Positions 18,113 through 27,011 of a DNA stretch of 64,000 nucleotides are shown one piece after another. Numbering within the stretch: the first letter of the stretch is position 1; every line of letters begins with the position of its first letter. The stretch comes from Sulfitobacter sp. HGT1. Its GTDB lineage: Bacteria; Pseudomonadota; Alphaproteobacteria; Rhodobacterales; Rhodobacteraceae. The stretch lies in the NCBI RefSeq assembly GCF_013282155.1, contig NZ_BLWI01000010.1:62001-126000 (forward strand), written 5' to 3'. A program made the translations under genes and the position numbers. A model generated the notes under the pieces. The model did no database searches. It was not told where the DNA came from and was given only the letters and a program-made list of their open reading frames with translations.

Positions 18113-19066
18113 CTAGCTTTTTGCCAGCTTGGCCTGACGCGCGGCCCGCAGGCGCGCGAAATCATCCCCCGCGTGATAGCTGGACCGGGTGAGCGGTGTC
18201 GCCGAAACCATCAAGAATCCCTTGCCGAATGCCGCCTTTTCATAGGATGCGAATTCATCAGGATGCACGAAACGGTCCACGCGGTGATGTTTGGGCGTGG
18301 GTTGCAGATATTGCCCGATGGTCAGGAAATCGATGTCGGCGGCGCGCATGTCTTCCATGACCTGAATGACCGATTGGCGGTCTTCGCCCAAGCCGACCAT
18401 GATGCCGGATTTGGTGAACATCGACGGGTCCAGTTCCTTGACCCGCTGCAACAGACGCAAGCTGTGGAAGTACCGCGCGCCGGGGCGGACTTCGGGGTAC
18501 AGGCCCGGCACGGTTTCAAGGTTGTGGTTAAACACGTCAGGCCGCGCCTCGACGACGATTTCCAGCACCTTCGGATCGCAGCGGATGAAATCCGGCGTCA
18601 GAATCTCGATCGTGGTGTCGGGCGACCTCTTGCGAATGGCGCGAATGGTCTGCGCGAAATGTTCGGCACCGCCGTCCGCAATGTCGTCGCGGTCAACCGA
18701 AGTGATCACAACGTGGTTCAGCCCCAGTTTGGCCACCGCATCTGCAACGCGGCCCGGTTCGAACACGTCCAGATCCTCGGGCGGCTTGCCGGTGGCGATG
18801 TTGCAGAAGGTGCAGGCGCGGGTACAGACCTCGCCCATGATCATCATGGTGGCGTGGCCCTGCGACCAACATTCGCCCACATTGGGGCAACCGGCTTCCT
18901 CGCAAACTGTGACCAGCTTGTTTTCACGCATAATTTTTGCCGTATCTGCGTAACCTTGGCCCCCTGGTGCCTTGACGCGAATCCAGCTTGGTTTTTTCGG
19001 CTGCGGATTATCGGGGCGTTTGGCTTTTTCAGGGTGGCGCTGTTCGGGGATTTTAAGGTCGCGCAT
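18113..19066 (-). CDS. lipA: Lipoyl synthase
   Basis: Radical SAM enzyme inserting sulfur into octanoyl groups. The 317-aa product carries both clusters: auxiliary cluster cysteines Cys55, Cys60, Cys66 ([12 protein letters not shown]) and radical SAM Cys81, Cys85, Cys88 (CTRACTFC). The C-terminal RSSYHAGDD contributes the conserved serine ligand. The ATG at 19066 ([14 protein letters not shown]) matches family N termini; the frame extends 15 codons upstream. Confidence 0.96.
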   Translation of the reverse strand: MRDLKIPEQRHPEKAKRPDNPQPKKPSWIRVKAPGGQGYADTAKIMRENKLVTVCEEAGCPNVGECWSQGHATMMIMGEVCTRACTFCNIATGKPPEDLDVFEPGRVADAVAKLGLNHVVITSVDRDDIADGGAEHFAQTIRAIRKRSPDTTIEILTPDFIRCDPKVLEIVVEARPDVFNHNLETVPGLYPEVRPGARYFHSLRLLQRVKELDPSMFTKSGIMVGLGEDRQSVIQVMEDMRAADIDFLTIGQYLQPTPKHHRVDRFVHPDEFASYEKAAFGKGFLMVSATPLTRSSYHAGDDFARLRAARQAKLAKS

Positions 19067-19158
19067 GGTCTGGCTCCGTATGTCGGTTCGCGGGCAATGT
19101 AGTCGTTTCACCCGCCACAGGAAAGAGGCAGCGGGCGCATGGCTGGTTTTCGAAAAAT

Positions 19159-19190
19159 GGGGGGATTTTTGGCCCGAGGATCAGAAAGAT
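19159..19190 (+). repeat. Intergenic repeat copy (GGGGATTTTT type)
   Basis: GGGGGGATTTTTGGCCCGAG followed by GATCAGAAAG matches the dispersed intergenic element also at 24270-24318, 25937-25980, 32424-32465 and 47262-47310. It lies between the divergent lipA and flavoprotein genes. Confidence 0.4.
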
Positions 19191-19209
19191 GTTCTCATTT
19201 TTCAACTAT

Positions 19210-19224
19210 TTAAAAAAATGTTAA
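19210..19224. promoter_or_regulatory. CtrA box, TTAA-N7-TTAA
   Basis: TTAAAAAAATGTTAA matches the CtrA consensus (TTAA, seven bases, TTAA) at all eight defined positions, 76 bases before the flavoprotein start. The region is AT-rich, so chance is less remote than at a GC-rich site, but ctrA itself is encoded in this window. Confidence 0.5.
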
Positions 19225-19299
19225 TTTTCCCTTCGCCTGTTGCGGGTATCCACCCTAAGGTTGCACTCGTTTTTAACGCTATACCAAGAGGAAAACTAA

Positions 19300-20940
19300 A
19301 TGTCCGCACCCAACGGAATCCAAGACGTCTGTATCATCGGCTCAGGCCCTGCCGGTCTTCAGGCTGCCTATTATTTCGCGAAAAAGGGGGTGTCGTTTAC
19401 CGTCCTTGAGCGGTCGGACAAGATCAGCGCGTTTTTGCGTAACTTCCCGCGCCATCGTCAGTTTATCTCGATCAACAAGGTGCATACGGGCCTCAGCAAC
19501 CCTGAAACCCGTCTGCGCCATGACTGGAATTCGCTGCTGAACGACGAAGGGCTTCTGTTCAAGGACTGGAGCCGCAAGTATTTCCCAAGTGCCGATGATT
19601 TCACCAGCTATGCCGAAACCTTTGCCAAACCGCTGGCAGATCACATCGTTTGCAACGCCGATGTGCAAAAAATCGAAAAAGCCGCTGACGGCTTTGTGAT
19701 CAGCTGTGCCGACGGATCCACGCACCGCGCGGCAAATGTGATTGTGGCCACCGGCGTCAGCCAGGCCTGGGATCCGGGTATCAAAGGGTTTGAACTGGCG
19801 GCAAATTATACCGAATTCGACCCGACCCCCGAGCTTTACGAAAACAAGCGGGTGCTGATTCTGGGCAAAGGCAACTCTGCCTTCGAGACCGCCGATTCGC
19901 TGTTGGAACATGCGGCCAGCATCCACGTGATGAGCCCCAACCCGATCAAGTTCGCATGGCAGACGCATTTTGTCGGCAACCTGCGCGCGGTTAACAATAA
20001 TTTCCTCGATACATATCAGCTGAAATCCCAAAATGCGGTGATTGATGCCAAGGCGACCGAGATCACCAAAGAAAACGGCGTCTATACCGTGCGGGCGCAA
20101 ATGACGGCAGCCGAAGGGCACGAAATCGTGCTGACCTATGACCATGTCATCGCCTGCACAGGGTTCCAGTTCGACAATTCGATCTTTGCCGAAGACATCC
20201 AGCCCGCCCTGCGCCACTTCGATAAATTCCCCGTCATGACCGGCGAATGGGAAAGCGAGAACGTCAAAGGCCTGTTCTTTGCGGGCACGATTATGCAGTC
20301 TTGCGACTATAAAAAGACCATGTCGGGCTTTATCCACGGCTTCCGGCACAACGTCAAAAGCCTTGCGGAACTGATCACGGCGCGGGTCCACGGCACCGCC
20401 TATCCCACCGTGACGACCCCCCTGTCAGCACCCGAACTGGGCAATGCGATCATCGACCGGATCAGCACGGCGTCGGGTATTTTCCTGCAACCGGGTTTCA
20501 TGGCCGATGTGATTTTGCTGGACGGACCACAGGCTGGTAAAACCTATCAGGACATCCCCGTATCTTGGACGAAAGACGCCCCCTTTACCACGGGTTCGTT
20601 CTTGCAGGTCACGCTGGAATATGGCGATTTTGGCAGCGATTCCCTGCATGTGAAACGTCAGAACAACGTGTTTGGCAAAGAACCCGATGCGTTCATCCAT
20701 CCGGTGGTCCGCTTGGTGACGGATGGCAAAGTCGTGGATCAGATGCATATGGCCGATCACCTGGATGCCGATTGGCGCCCGCGTGATGCGCGCGGTGGCG
20801 ACCAGGGCACCGTTTTGCAGATGACCTTTGCCGATGCGGGCGGCACCGTTGATCCCGCCGATGTCGCACGCCAGCAGCTTGATGCGTTCTTGCTTCGGGA
20901 CGGGATCGGCCAGTTCGCACAAGCGACAGCGGCTGAATGA
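19300..20940 (+). CDS. FOXRED2-like FAD-dependent oxidoreductase
   Basis: Flavin monooxygenase-like protein of 546 aa. An FAD Rossmann motif IIGSGPAGLQAAYYF lies at residue 12 and an NAD(P) motif ILGKGNSAFETADSL near 187. CTGFQFD, then CDYKKTMSGFIHGFRHNVKSL near 330-350, recall the eukaryotic FOXRED2 group of FMO-like proteins. The C-terminal 170 residues form a separate, non-Rossmann part. Substrate unknown. Monocistronic, with a perfect CtrA box 76 bases upstream. AGAGGAAAA gives the ribosome site. Confidence 0.85.
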   Translation: MSAPNGIQDVCIIGSGPAGLQAAYYFAKKGVSFTVLERSDKISAFLRNFPRHRQFISINKVHTGLSNPETRLRHDWNSLLNDEGLLFKDWSRKYFPSADDFTSYAETFAKPLADHIVCNADVQKIEKAADGFVISCADGSTHRAANVIVATGVSQAWDPGIKGFELAANYTEFDPTPELYENKRVLILGKGNSAFETADSLLEHAASIHVMSPNPIKFAWQTHFVGNLRAVNNNFLDTYQLKSQNAVIDAKATEITKENGVYTVRAQMTAAEGHEIVLTYDHVIACTGFQFDNSIFAEDIQPALRHFDKFPVMTGEWESENVKGLFFAGTIMQSCDYKKTMSGFIHGFRHNVKSLAELITARVHGTAYPTVTTPLSAPELGNAIIDRISTASGIFLQPGFMADVILLDGPQAGKTYQDIPVSWTKDAPFTTGSFLQVTLEYGDFGSDSLHVKRQNNVFGKEPDAFIHPVVRLVTDGKVVDQMHMADHLDADWRPRDARGGDQGTVLQMTFADAGGTVDPADVARQQLDAFLLRDGIGQFAQATAAE

Positions 20941-20971
20941 AAAAGGGGCGCGGCGGTTGAACGCCGCGCCC
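20940..20971 (-). terminator. Terminator between convergent genes
   Basis: A perfect 10-bp stem, GGGCGCGGCG with CGCCGCGCCC and a 6-base loop, abuts AAAAA on the plus strand. Read on the minus strand this is a stem followed by TTTTT, so it terminates the DUF6456 gene; it may also slow the flavoprotein transcript. Confidence 0.8.
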
Positions 20972-20986
20972 AGCCCCTTGCGCCGG

Positions 20987-22096
20987 TCAACCGATCATCG
21001 CGCTTCCGGGCCCCAATGTTTCATCGTAATGCTTGCGCAGCCGCATCAACGCGATCCGTAGCACGATCTTGCCCGACCGCGCCGACCAGCCAAGCCGCTT
21101 TTCGGTGGTCTCCAACCCCTCCAGGTAACAGCAGCAGCGCAACACCACATCCGACAGCCCCGGACCCAGATCGGCCAGGGCCGACCCGACCCGTGCCCGC
21201 GCCGCAGAGGGCGCGCTGCCGGTAAAGCTGCCCGCAGGCGCGTCACCGCCGGGGGTTAGAAACCGGTCCCAGTTCTGCGTGGTTTTTTCGCCCATTTGGG
21301 CCAGCTCGAAATCCTCGCGCAGGCGTTCACCGGCTTGCACCAAGCGGTCAGACAGAAAATTCGTTCCGTCCTTGTCACGGCGGCGCGCCAAAGCCGCCAA
21401 AGGGCTTTCGGCAAGGGTATAGCGGGCGCGGCGCGATGATTGCGGGCGCGCGCATATGTCGTCCTGGGTGGCAAAATCGGCTTGCGCATCCGCAAACCCC
21501 AGCGGTCCGCGCGGCTGTTCCTGCTGCAACATCTGTTCCAGCGCGGTGCGCCCCGCGGCCGTGATGAAATACCGCGTAATCCGCCCGCTGCCGGTGGTGG
21601 CAATCCACCCTTTAAGCGCCATCGCCTGTGCAATCGGTCGGTCAACCACTGCGGTGCGGGTGCTTGACCCGCCTGCCCCGTCGCGCACCACGACGGCCTT
21701 TTCCATCTCGGCTGCCACCGCCAGCATCGCGCCGGTTTCACACATCCGGCGCAAGATCCGGCGCGCTTCGGACATCAGGGTTTCATCATCGGGCATTTGA
21801 GGGTCCTCGGGCTGGGTCATCTTTGGCCTTTCTGTGTTCCTTGGGGACGTGCGGCGACTCACGCGGCCCAGTGTTTCCAAAGCATCATCAATCAACGGAT
21901 CGTCCCGCCGGGTCTCCAGCTTTCGGATCTGGCGCAGGATGGTTGATGCATGGCAATCGGCGGAGCGTGCCAAGGCGCGGATCGGGCGGCCCTGCTCCAC
22001 ATGCGACAGATAATGTCGTGCGTCGCGGGGGACCCATGCCGGTATGTCTGATCCGGCGGAATGTGCCGCCGGGCGAGTGGTTGAAAGCCCTGTCAT
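20987..22096 (-). CDS. DUF6456-type DNA-binding protein
   Basis: Alphaproteobacterial protein of 369 aa with an N-terminal helix-turn-helix (HVEQGRPIRALARSADCHASTILRQIRKLE, near 33-62). A C-terminal domain of DUF6456 type includes SERLREDFELAQMG-like sequence near 275-290 and GLSDVVLRCCCYLEGLETTEKRLGWSARSGKIVLRIAL. Function unknown; probably a transcription factor. ATG 22096 follows AAAGGGA. Its upstream region, shared with a divergent DUF6477 gene, holds two DnaA boxes. Confidence 0.8.
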   Translation of the reverse strand: MTGLSTTRPAAHSAGSDIPAWVPRDARHYLSHVEQGRPIRALARSADCHASTILRQIRKLETRRDDPLIDDALETLGRVSRRTSPRNTERPKMTQPEDPQMPDDETLMSEARRILRRMCETGAMLAVAAEMEKAVVVRDGAGGSSTRTAVVDRPIAQAMALKGWIATTGSGRITRYFITAAGRTALEQMLQQEQPRGPLGFADAQADFATQDDICARPQSSRRARYTLAESPLAALARRRDKDGTNFLSDRLVQAGERLREDFELAQMGEKTTQNWDRFLTPGGDAPAGSFTGSAPSAARARVGSALADLGPGLSDVVLRCCCYLEGLETTEKRLGWSARSGKIVLRIALMRLRKHYDETLGPGSAMIG

Positions 22097-22127
22097 ATTG
22101 CTTGTCCCTTTTTGTCAGTTACTAAAG

Positions 22128-22148
22128 TTGTCCACAGACTTATCCACA
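22128..22148. promoter_or_regulatory. Two tandem DnaA boxes
   Basis: TTGTCCACA (22128-22136) and TTATCCACA (22140-22148) are in the same orientation with starts 12 bases apart. The second matches the DnaA consensus TTATNCACA exactly, the first differs at one base. They sit 32 bases before the DUF6456 start. A TTAC-N7-TTAA near-CtrA site follows at 22168-22182. Confidence 0.6.
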
Positions 22149-22343
22149 CAACCTAAAGATGCATTAGTTACGTGTTTGTTAAAATCACGCCGTCGAAACC
22201 ATGATTGTTTCCAAATGGTAAACAGTCGTAACCGGCCCGCGCGGCCAGACCACCGGCTGCGCAACAGATCGAAATTTCATGTGATGGTTCGAGGGTTCCG
22301 GCCCGCGTCACGGGACGATTTCAAACCTCAAGGATCTGAAAAC

Positions 22344-22640
22344 ATGCAAGATATCATCTCAAGACTGAACGCCCTGCACCGCCCGTCCCTGCTGATGCGG
22401 GCGGCGCGCATTGGCGCAGAAAGCTATCGCAGGGCCAGCCATTTGCGGCGTCTTCTGGGGTGCAGCACCCCCCCGCGCAGCGGTCCGGCCTTGATGCACC
22501 TGATCGAGATCGAGGCAGAACTGAACGCCCAAAGAAAAATGGCGGACGCAAGCTATTGCCTGGTCCGCCATGTTGATGTGGTCAGCGCCATGATCGGCGA
22601 AGCCCGCGTGCTGCGGTCCTCGGAAGATCCGATTACATAA
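22344..22640 (+). CDS. DUF6477 family protein
   Basis: Small soluble protein of 98 aa of a family restricted to Rhodobacterales, function unknown. Recognisable core: MQDIISRLNALHRPSLLMRAARIGAESY, HLRRLLG, and EIEAELNAQRK...YCLVRHVDVVSAMIGEARVL. ATG 22344 follows AAGGA at 9 bases; the frame is open 100 codons upstream without resemblance to anything. It is divergent from the DUF6456 gene and its end overlaps the MttB-like gene by 8 bases. Confidence 0.8.
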   Translation: MQDIISRLNALHRPSLLMRAARIGAESYRRASHLRRLLGCSTPPRSGPALMHLIEIEAELNAQRKMADASYCLVRHVDVVSAMIGEARVLRSSEDPIT

Positions 22641-24171
22641 AGCTGTCCGGCTCTGCCGCTTTGCGTTCTGCAACAAACGCATCCAATGCCTCGCGGATTG
22701 CGGGGTCCATGGGGGGCTGAACATAGTCTCCCAACAGTTTCTCAACCCGTGCCGACGCCAGGGCTTGGGTGTCGCGCGATCCCTCGTCCTGCCAGGTCTC
22801 GAACGGCTTGTAGTCCAGCAGATCGGATTTCCAGAACGCCGACTTAAAGTTCGCCTGCGTATGGGCACAGCCCAGATAGTGGCCGCCGGGGCCCACTTCG
22901 CGAATGGCATCCAACGCTTGGGCGTTCTCGTCCATCTGGATGCCTTGCGCCAGATGATGCAATGCACCCAACTGGTCCGCATCCATCACGAATTTCTCGA
23001 AGGAACTCACCAACCCGCCCTCAAGCCAGCCACAGGCGTGCAACATAAAGTTCACGCCAGACAGCAGGCCCATGTTCAGGCTGTTTGCGGTCTCGTAGGC
23101 GGCCTGCGCATCAGGCAGTTTCGACCCGCAGAACGATCCCGCAGACCGGAACGGCAGTTTCATCCGCCGCGCCAACTGCCCCGCGCCATAGGTAATATGC
23201 GACGCTTCCGGCGTGCCAAAGGTCGGCGCACCCGAATTCATGTCGATCGACGTCACAAATGCCCCGAAAATCACCGGTGCCCCTTTGCGGACCAACTGGC
23301 TATAGGCGATGCCCGCCATCACTTCGGCCAACACTTGCGTCAAGGTACCGGCCACTGACACAGGTGCCATCGCACCGCCCACGATAAAGGGCGAAATGAT
23401 CGCAGCCTGGTTGTTTTCGGCAAATACCTTCAACGCGCCCATCATCACATCGTCGAATGTCATGGGAGAGTTGATGTTGATCAGCGATGTCATCACCGTG
23501 TTTTGCTGCACGAAATCAGCGCCAAACAGGATGTTGCACATATCAACCGAATCCTGCGCGCGGCTCGGCTCGGTCACAGAGCCCATGAACGGCTTGTCGC
23601 TCAGGGTCATGTGGGCGTGCAACATATCCAGATGGCGCTTGTTCACCGGCACGTCGGTCGGCTCGCACACGGTGCCGCCAGAATGGTGCAACCACTTGGA
23701 CATATAGCCCAGCTTCACGAATTTGTTGAAATCATCCATGGTGGCATAGCGACGGCCCCCCGCAGCATCGCGCACAAAGGGCGGTCCATAAACCGGTGCC
23801 AACACCAGATTGCGGCCGCCGATTACAACATTGCGGTCAGGGTTGCGGGCATGCTGGGTATATTCAGACGGTGCCGTCTTGCACAATTCACGCGCCAGAC
23901 CCCGCGGTATACGCACACGGTCGCCAGTCACAGTTGCCCCCGCCGCACGCCACAATTCCAACGCTTCGGGGTTGTCAGGGAAGTTAACGCCGATTTCTTC
24001 CAGAATGATATCGGCGTTGCGCTCGATGATCTCTAACGATTCGTCGTTCAATATCTCGAAATTCGGAATATTGCGCTCGATATACTTTGCAGTCTCAAAG
24101 GATACGGCCGACCGCTCCGCGCGCCGCGCTGCTCCGCCGCCGCCACGCCCACGTCTTGCTGATTCCGCCAT
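22633..24171 (-). CDS. Trimethylamine methyltransferase family protein (non-pyrrolysine MttB homologue)
   Basis: MttB-superfamily protein of 512 aa, with HSGGTVCEPTDVPVN, ISPFIVGGAMAPVSVAGTL and PTFGTPEASHITYGAGQLARR. The frame contains no in-frame amber, so it lacks pyrrolysine. Non-Pyl members include glycine betaine:corrinoid methyltransferase MtgB, and many marine copies have unknown quaternary-amine substrates. No corrinoid protein gene is adjacent. The N terminus is Arg/Gly-rich and low-complexity (ARRGRGGGGAARRAER). Confidence 0.85.
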   Translation of the reverse strand: MAESARRGRGGGGAARRAERSAVSFETAKYIERNIPNFEILNDESLEIIERNADIILEEIGVNFPDNPEALELWRAAGATVTGDRVRIPRGLARELCKTAPSEYTQHARNPDRNVVIGGRNLVLAPVYGPPFVRDAAGGRRYATMDDFNKFVKLGYMSKWLHHSGGTVCEPTDVPVNKRHLDMLHAHMTLSDKPFMGSVTEPSRAQDSVDMCNILFGADFVQQNTVMTSLININSPMTFDDVMMGALKVFAENNQAAIISPFIVGGAMAPVSVAGTLTQVLAEVMAGIAYSQLVRKGAPVIFGAFVTSIDMNSGAPTFGTPEASHITYGAGQLARRMKLPFRSAGSFCGSKLPDAQAAYETANSLNMGLLSGVNFMLHACGWLEGGLVSSFEKFVMDADQLGALHHLAQGIQMDENAQALDAIREVGPGGHYLGCAHTQANFKSAFWKSDLLDYKPFETWQDEGSRDTQALASARVEKLLGDYVQPPMDPAIREALDAFVAERKAAEPDSFM

Positions 24172-24269
24172 GTGATGTTCCTTTTCGCCAAATCTTTCGC
24201 CTAGCTACCCCATTCCCCGAGCCGATTTCACGCGGATAACGGCTTTAGGCGTCAAAAACCGACATTGGC

Positions 24270-24318
24270 CCCTTCTCTGGCTTAAAAATATCCCCGGGGT
24301 CTGGGGGCTGGCCCCCAG
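24270..24318 (-). repeat. Intergenic repeat copy with hairpin, before guaA
   Basis: On the minus strand an 8-bp hairpin (CTGGGGGC/GCCCCCAG, 24301-24318) is followed by CCCCGGGGATATTTTTAAGC. It belongs to the dispersed GGGGAT(AT)TTT family. It occupies the middle of the 189-base divergent gap between the MttB-like gene and guaA. Confidence 0.5.
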
Positions 24319-24360
24319 TCCACTCTTGCCACGCGCGCGATCCGCCCATAATCAGTCTGC

Positions 24361-25923
24361 ATGACAGATATCTCCCATGACCGCCTTCTCATCATCGACT
24401 TCGGCAGCCAGGTCACCCAGCTGATCGCCCGCCGTTTGCGTGAACTCAATGTGTTTTGCGAAATTCACCCGTTCAATACGGTTGATGACGCCTTCCTCAA
24501 GGACTTCGATCCCAAAGCGGTGATCCTGTCCGGCGGACCGTCCTCGGTCTTTGCCGAAGGTGCGCCCATGCCGCCGCAATCGGTGTTTACGCTGGGCGTG
24601 CCGATCCTGGGGATCTGCTATGGCCAACAGGTGATGATGCATTGCCTGGGCGGCAAGGTCGAACGCGGCCACGGCACTGCCGAATTCGGTCGGGCCTTTG
24701 TCACACCTTCACAAGCGCGGCTTGATCTGCTGGACGGCTGGTTTGAAACCGACCGCGAACAGGTCTGGATGAGCCATGGCGACCACGTCAGTGCCATCGC
24801 ACCGGGCTTTGAGGTCTATGGCACCTCGCCCAATGCGCCGTTCGCGATTACGGCCGATGCGTCGCGTCACTTCTATGCGGTTCAATTCCACCCCGAGGTG
24901 CACCACACCCCCAACGGGGCCAAGCTTTATGAAAACTTCATCAAGCTGGCGGGGTTCAAAGGCGACTGGACCATGCGCGCTTACCGCGAGGAAGCGATTG
25001 CCGCGATCCGCGAGCAGGTGGGCGACGCCAAAGTGATCTGCGGCCTGTCGGGCGGGGTTGATTCCTCGGTCGCCGCAGTGTTGATCCACGAGGCGATCGG
25101 CGACCAGCTGACCTGCGTTTTTGTCGACCACGGCTTGCTGCGCAAGGGCGAGGCCGAAGAGGTCGTGAAGATGTTCCGCGACAATTACAACATGCCGTTG
25201 ATCCATGCTGACGAACAGGAGCTGTTCCTGGGCGAGCTGGACGGGGTTTCCGACCCTGAAACCAAGCGCAAGATCATTGGCAAGCTGTTCATTGACGTGT
25301 TCCAGAAACATGCAACCGCCGTGGGCGATGCCAAGTTTCTGGCCCAGGGCACGCTCTACCCCGATGTGATCGAATCCGTGTCGTTTTCCGGTGGCCCGTC
25401 GGTCACGATCAAATCCCACCACAACGTTGGCGGCCTGCCCGAAAAGATGGGCTTGAAACTGGTTGAACCGCTGCGTGAATTGTTCAAGGACGAGGTCCGC
25501 GCCTTGGGGCGCGAACTGGGTCTGCCCACCAGCTTTATCGGCCGTCACCCGTTTCCGGGTCCCGGTCTGGCCATTCGCTGCCCCGGCGAGATTACCCGCG
25601 AAAAGCTGGCAATCCTGCGCGAGGCCGATGCGGTCTATATCGACCAGATCCGCAAGCACGGGCTTTATGATGAAATCTGGCAGGCGTTTGTGGCGATCCT
25701 GCCGGTGCGGACCGTTGGCGTTATGGGCGACGGCCGGACCTATGATTTTGCCTGCGCCCTTCGCGCGGTGACATCCGTGGATGGCATGACGGCGGATTAC
25801 TATCCGTTCACCCATGAATTCCTGGGCGAAACGGCAACGCGCATCATCAACGAAGTGCCGGGCATCAACCGCGTCACCTATGACATCACATCCAAACCTC
25901 CGGGCACGATTGAATGGGAATGA
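24361..25923 (+). CDS. guaA: GMP synthase, glutamine-hydrolysing
   Basis: Converts XMP to GMP with glutamine and ATP. The 520-aa product has a class I glutaminase domain (nucleophile Cys86 in GICYGQQ; His/Glu in FHPEVHH), an ATP pyrophosphatase domain with PP-loop [10 protein letters not shown] near 224 and the C-terminal dimerisation domain ending [17 protein letters not shown]. Full length, single-copy housekeeping gene. Confidence 0.97.
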   Translation: MTDISHDRLLIIDFGSQVTQLIARRLRELNVFCEIHPFNTVDDAFLKDFDPKAVILSGGPSSVFAEGAPMPPQSVFTLGVPILGICYGQQVMMHCLGGKVERGHGTAEFGRAFVTPSQARLDLLDGWFETDREQVWMSHGDHVSAIAPGFEVYGTSPNAPFAITADASRHFYAVQFHPEVHHTPNGAKLYENFIKLAGFKGDWTMRAYREEAIAAIREQVGDAKVICGLSGGVDSSVAAVLIHEAIGDQLTCVFVDHGLLRKGEAEEVVKMFRDNYNMPLIHADEQELFLGELDGVSDPETKRKIIGKLFIDVFQKHATAVGDAKFLAQGTLYPDVIESVSFSGGPSVTIKSHHNVGGLPEKMGLKLVEPLRELFKDEVRALGRELGLPTSFIGRHPFPGPGLAIRCPGEITREKLAILREADAVYIDQIRKHGLYDEIWQAFVAILPVRTVGVMGDGRTYDFACALRAVTSVDGMTADYYPFTHEFLGETATRIINEVPGINRVTYDITSKPPGTIEWE

Positions 25924-25936
25924 TGCTCCCAAAAAG

Positions 25937-25980
25937 AAAGATGCCTCCGGCGGGGATTTTCTTCCATTTGGAAGACAGGG
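25937..25980 (+). repeat. Intergenic repeat copy, supplying an RBS
   Basis: CCTCCGGCGGGGATTTT, four bases, then CATTTGGAAG matches the copy at 47262-47310 on the other strand. It fills almost the whole guaA-transporter gap; its GGAAGACAGGG end lies where the Shine-Dalgarno of the next gene should be. Confidence 0.5.
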
Positions 25981-25981
25981 T

Positions 25982-26845
25982 GTGAGCCCGACGCTGAAGG
26001 CAGCATTTTGGATGATCGGGTCGATCAGTTCGTTTTCCGCGATGGCTGTCGCGGGGCGCGAAGTGTCGGGCGTCTATGACACGTTCGAGATCATGATGTA
26101 CCGGTCGGCGGTTGGGGTTTTGGTGGTCGTCACGCTGGCCTTTGCCACGGGCGCATGGCGGCAGATCAACACGCGCAATCTGGGTCTGCAGATCGGGCGC
26201 AATCTGGCGCATTTCACCGGCCAGAACCTTTGGTTTTATGCCGTCACTGTTATTCCGCTGGCACAGGTTTTCGCGCTGGAATTCACCTCGCCCTTGTGGG
26301 TGATTGTGTTGTCGCCGCTGATCCTGGGGGAAAAGCTGACGAAAATTCGCGCTTTGGCGGCGTTGATGGGGTTTGTGGGCATTCTGGTTGTAGCCCGTCC
26401 CACGGTCGAGGGGATCAATGCGGGCGTGATTACCGCCGCGTCCTCTGCGATCTTCTTTGCCTTTACGATCATGCTGACAAAACGGCTGACGCGCAGTCAG
26501 ACCATTACCACGATCCTGTTTTACCTGACCGTGACGCAGTTGGTCTTTGGCCTTGTGACAGCCGGATATGACGGCGACATCGTCTTGCCCGACATGACCC
26601 ACGGCCCGCTTTTACTGTTGATCGGGGTCGCGGGGTTGCTGGCGCATTATTGCCTGACCAACGCCCTGTCGATCGCCCCTGCCACGGTGGTTGTGCCGAT
26701 TGATTTCATCCGCCTGCCCGTCATCGCGATCATCGGGATGCTGGTTTATGCCGAGGCCTTGGATATCTGGGTCTTTGTCGGGGCGGCCATTATTTTTATC
26801 GGCAATTACATCAACCTGTGGGTCGAGACGCATAAAAAGATTTGA
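25982..26845 (+). CDS. DMT-family (EamA) transporter
   Basis: Drug/metabolite transporter of 287 aa with about ten membrane segments in two EamA repeats, typical of the family. Segments include FWMIGSISSFSAMAVAGREV, ALEFTSPLWVIVLSPLILGE and DFIRLPVIAIIGMLVYAE. The second repeat ends at YINLWVETHKKI. Start taken as GTG 25982, just after GGAAGACAGGG; the frame is open further upstream inside guaA. Substrate unknown. Followed by a strong terminator. Confidence 0.88.
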   Translation: MSPTLKAAFWMIGSISSFSAMAVAGREVSGVYDTFEIMMYRSAVGVLVVVTLAFATGAWRQINTRNLGLQIGRNLAHFTGQNLWFYAVTVIPLAQVFALEFTSPLWVIVLSPLILGEKLTKIRALAALMGFVGILVVARPTVEGINAGVITAASSAIFFAFTIMLTKRLTRSQTITTILFYLTVTQLVFGLVTAGYDGDIVLPDMTHGPLLLLIGVAGLLAHYCLTNALSIAPATVVVPIDFIRLPVIAIIGMLVYAEALDIWVFVGAAIIFIGNYINLWVETHKKI

Positions 26846-26894
26846 CCGTTCGGGGATAACGCTTGGAGCCTGAAACCGAGGGTCTGAGGGGAAT

Positions 26895-26927
26895 AAAAGC
26901 CCGCCGCAGTTCTGTGGCGGGCTTTTT
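26895..26927 (+). terminator. Rho-independent terminator after the DMT transporter
   Basis: AAAAGCCCGCC pairs with GGCGGGCTTTT across a 10-base loop and continues into a T run. Confidence 0.9.
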
Positions 26928-27011
26928 GCGTTGTCGCGTGATCGGGTGGCTAGTCTATCGCCCGGCCATTTGATAGGTAACGCAAAACCGTTAGATCCAA
27001 GGACGACACCG

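Noticed and set aside
20940..20971. GC-rich inverted repeat as mobile-element end
   Set aside because: It is a normal hairpin with flanking A/T run between convergent genes; no target-site duplication or transposase.
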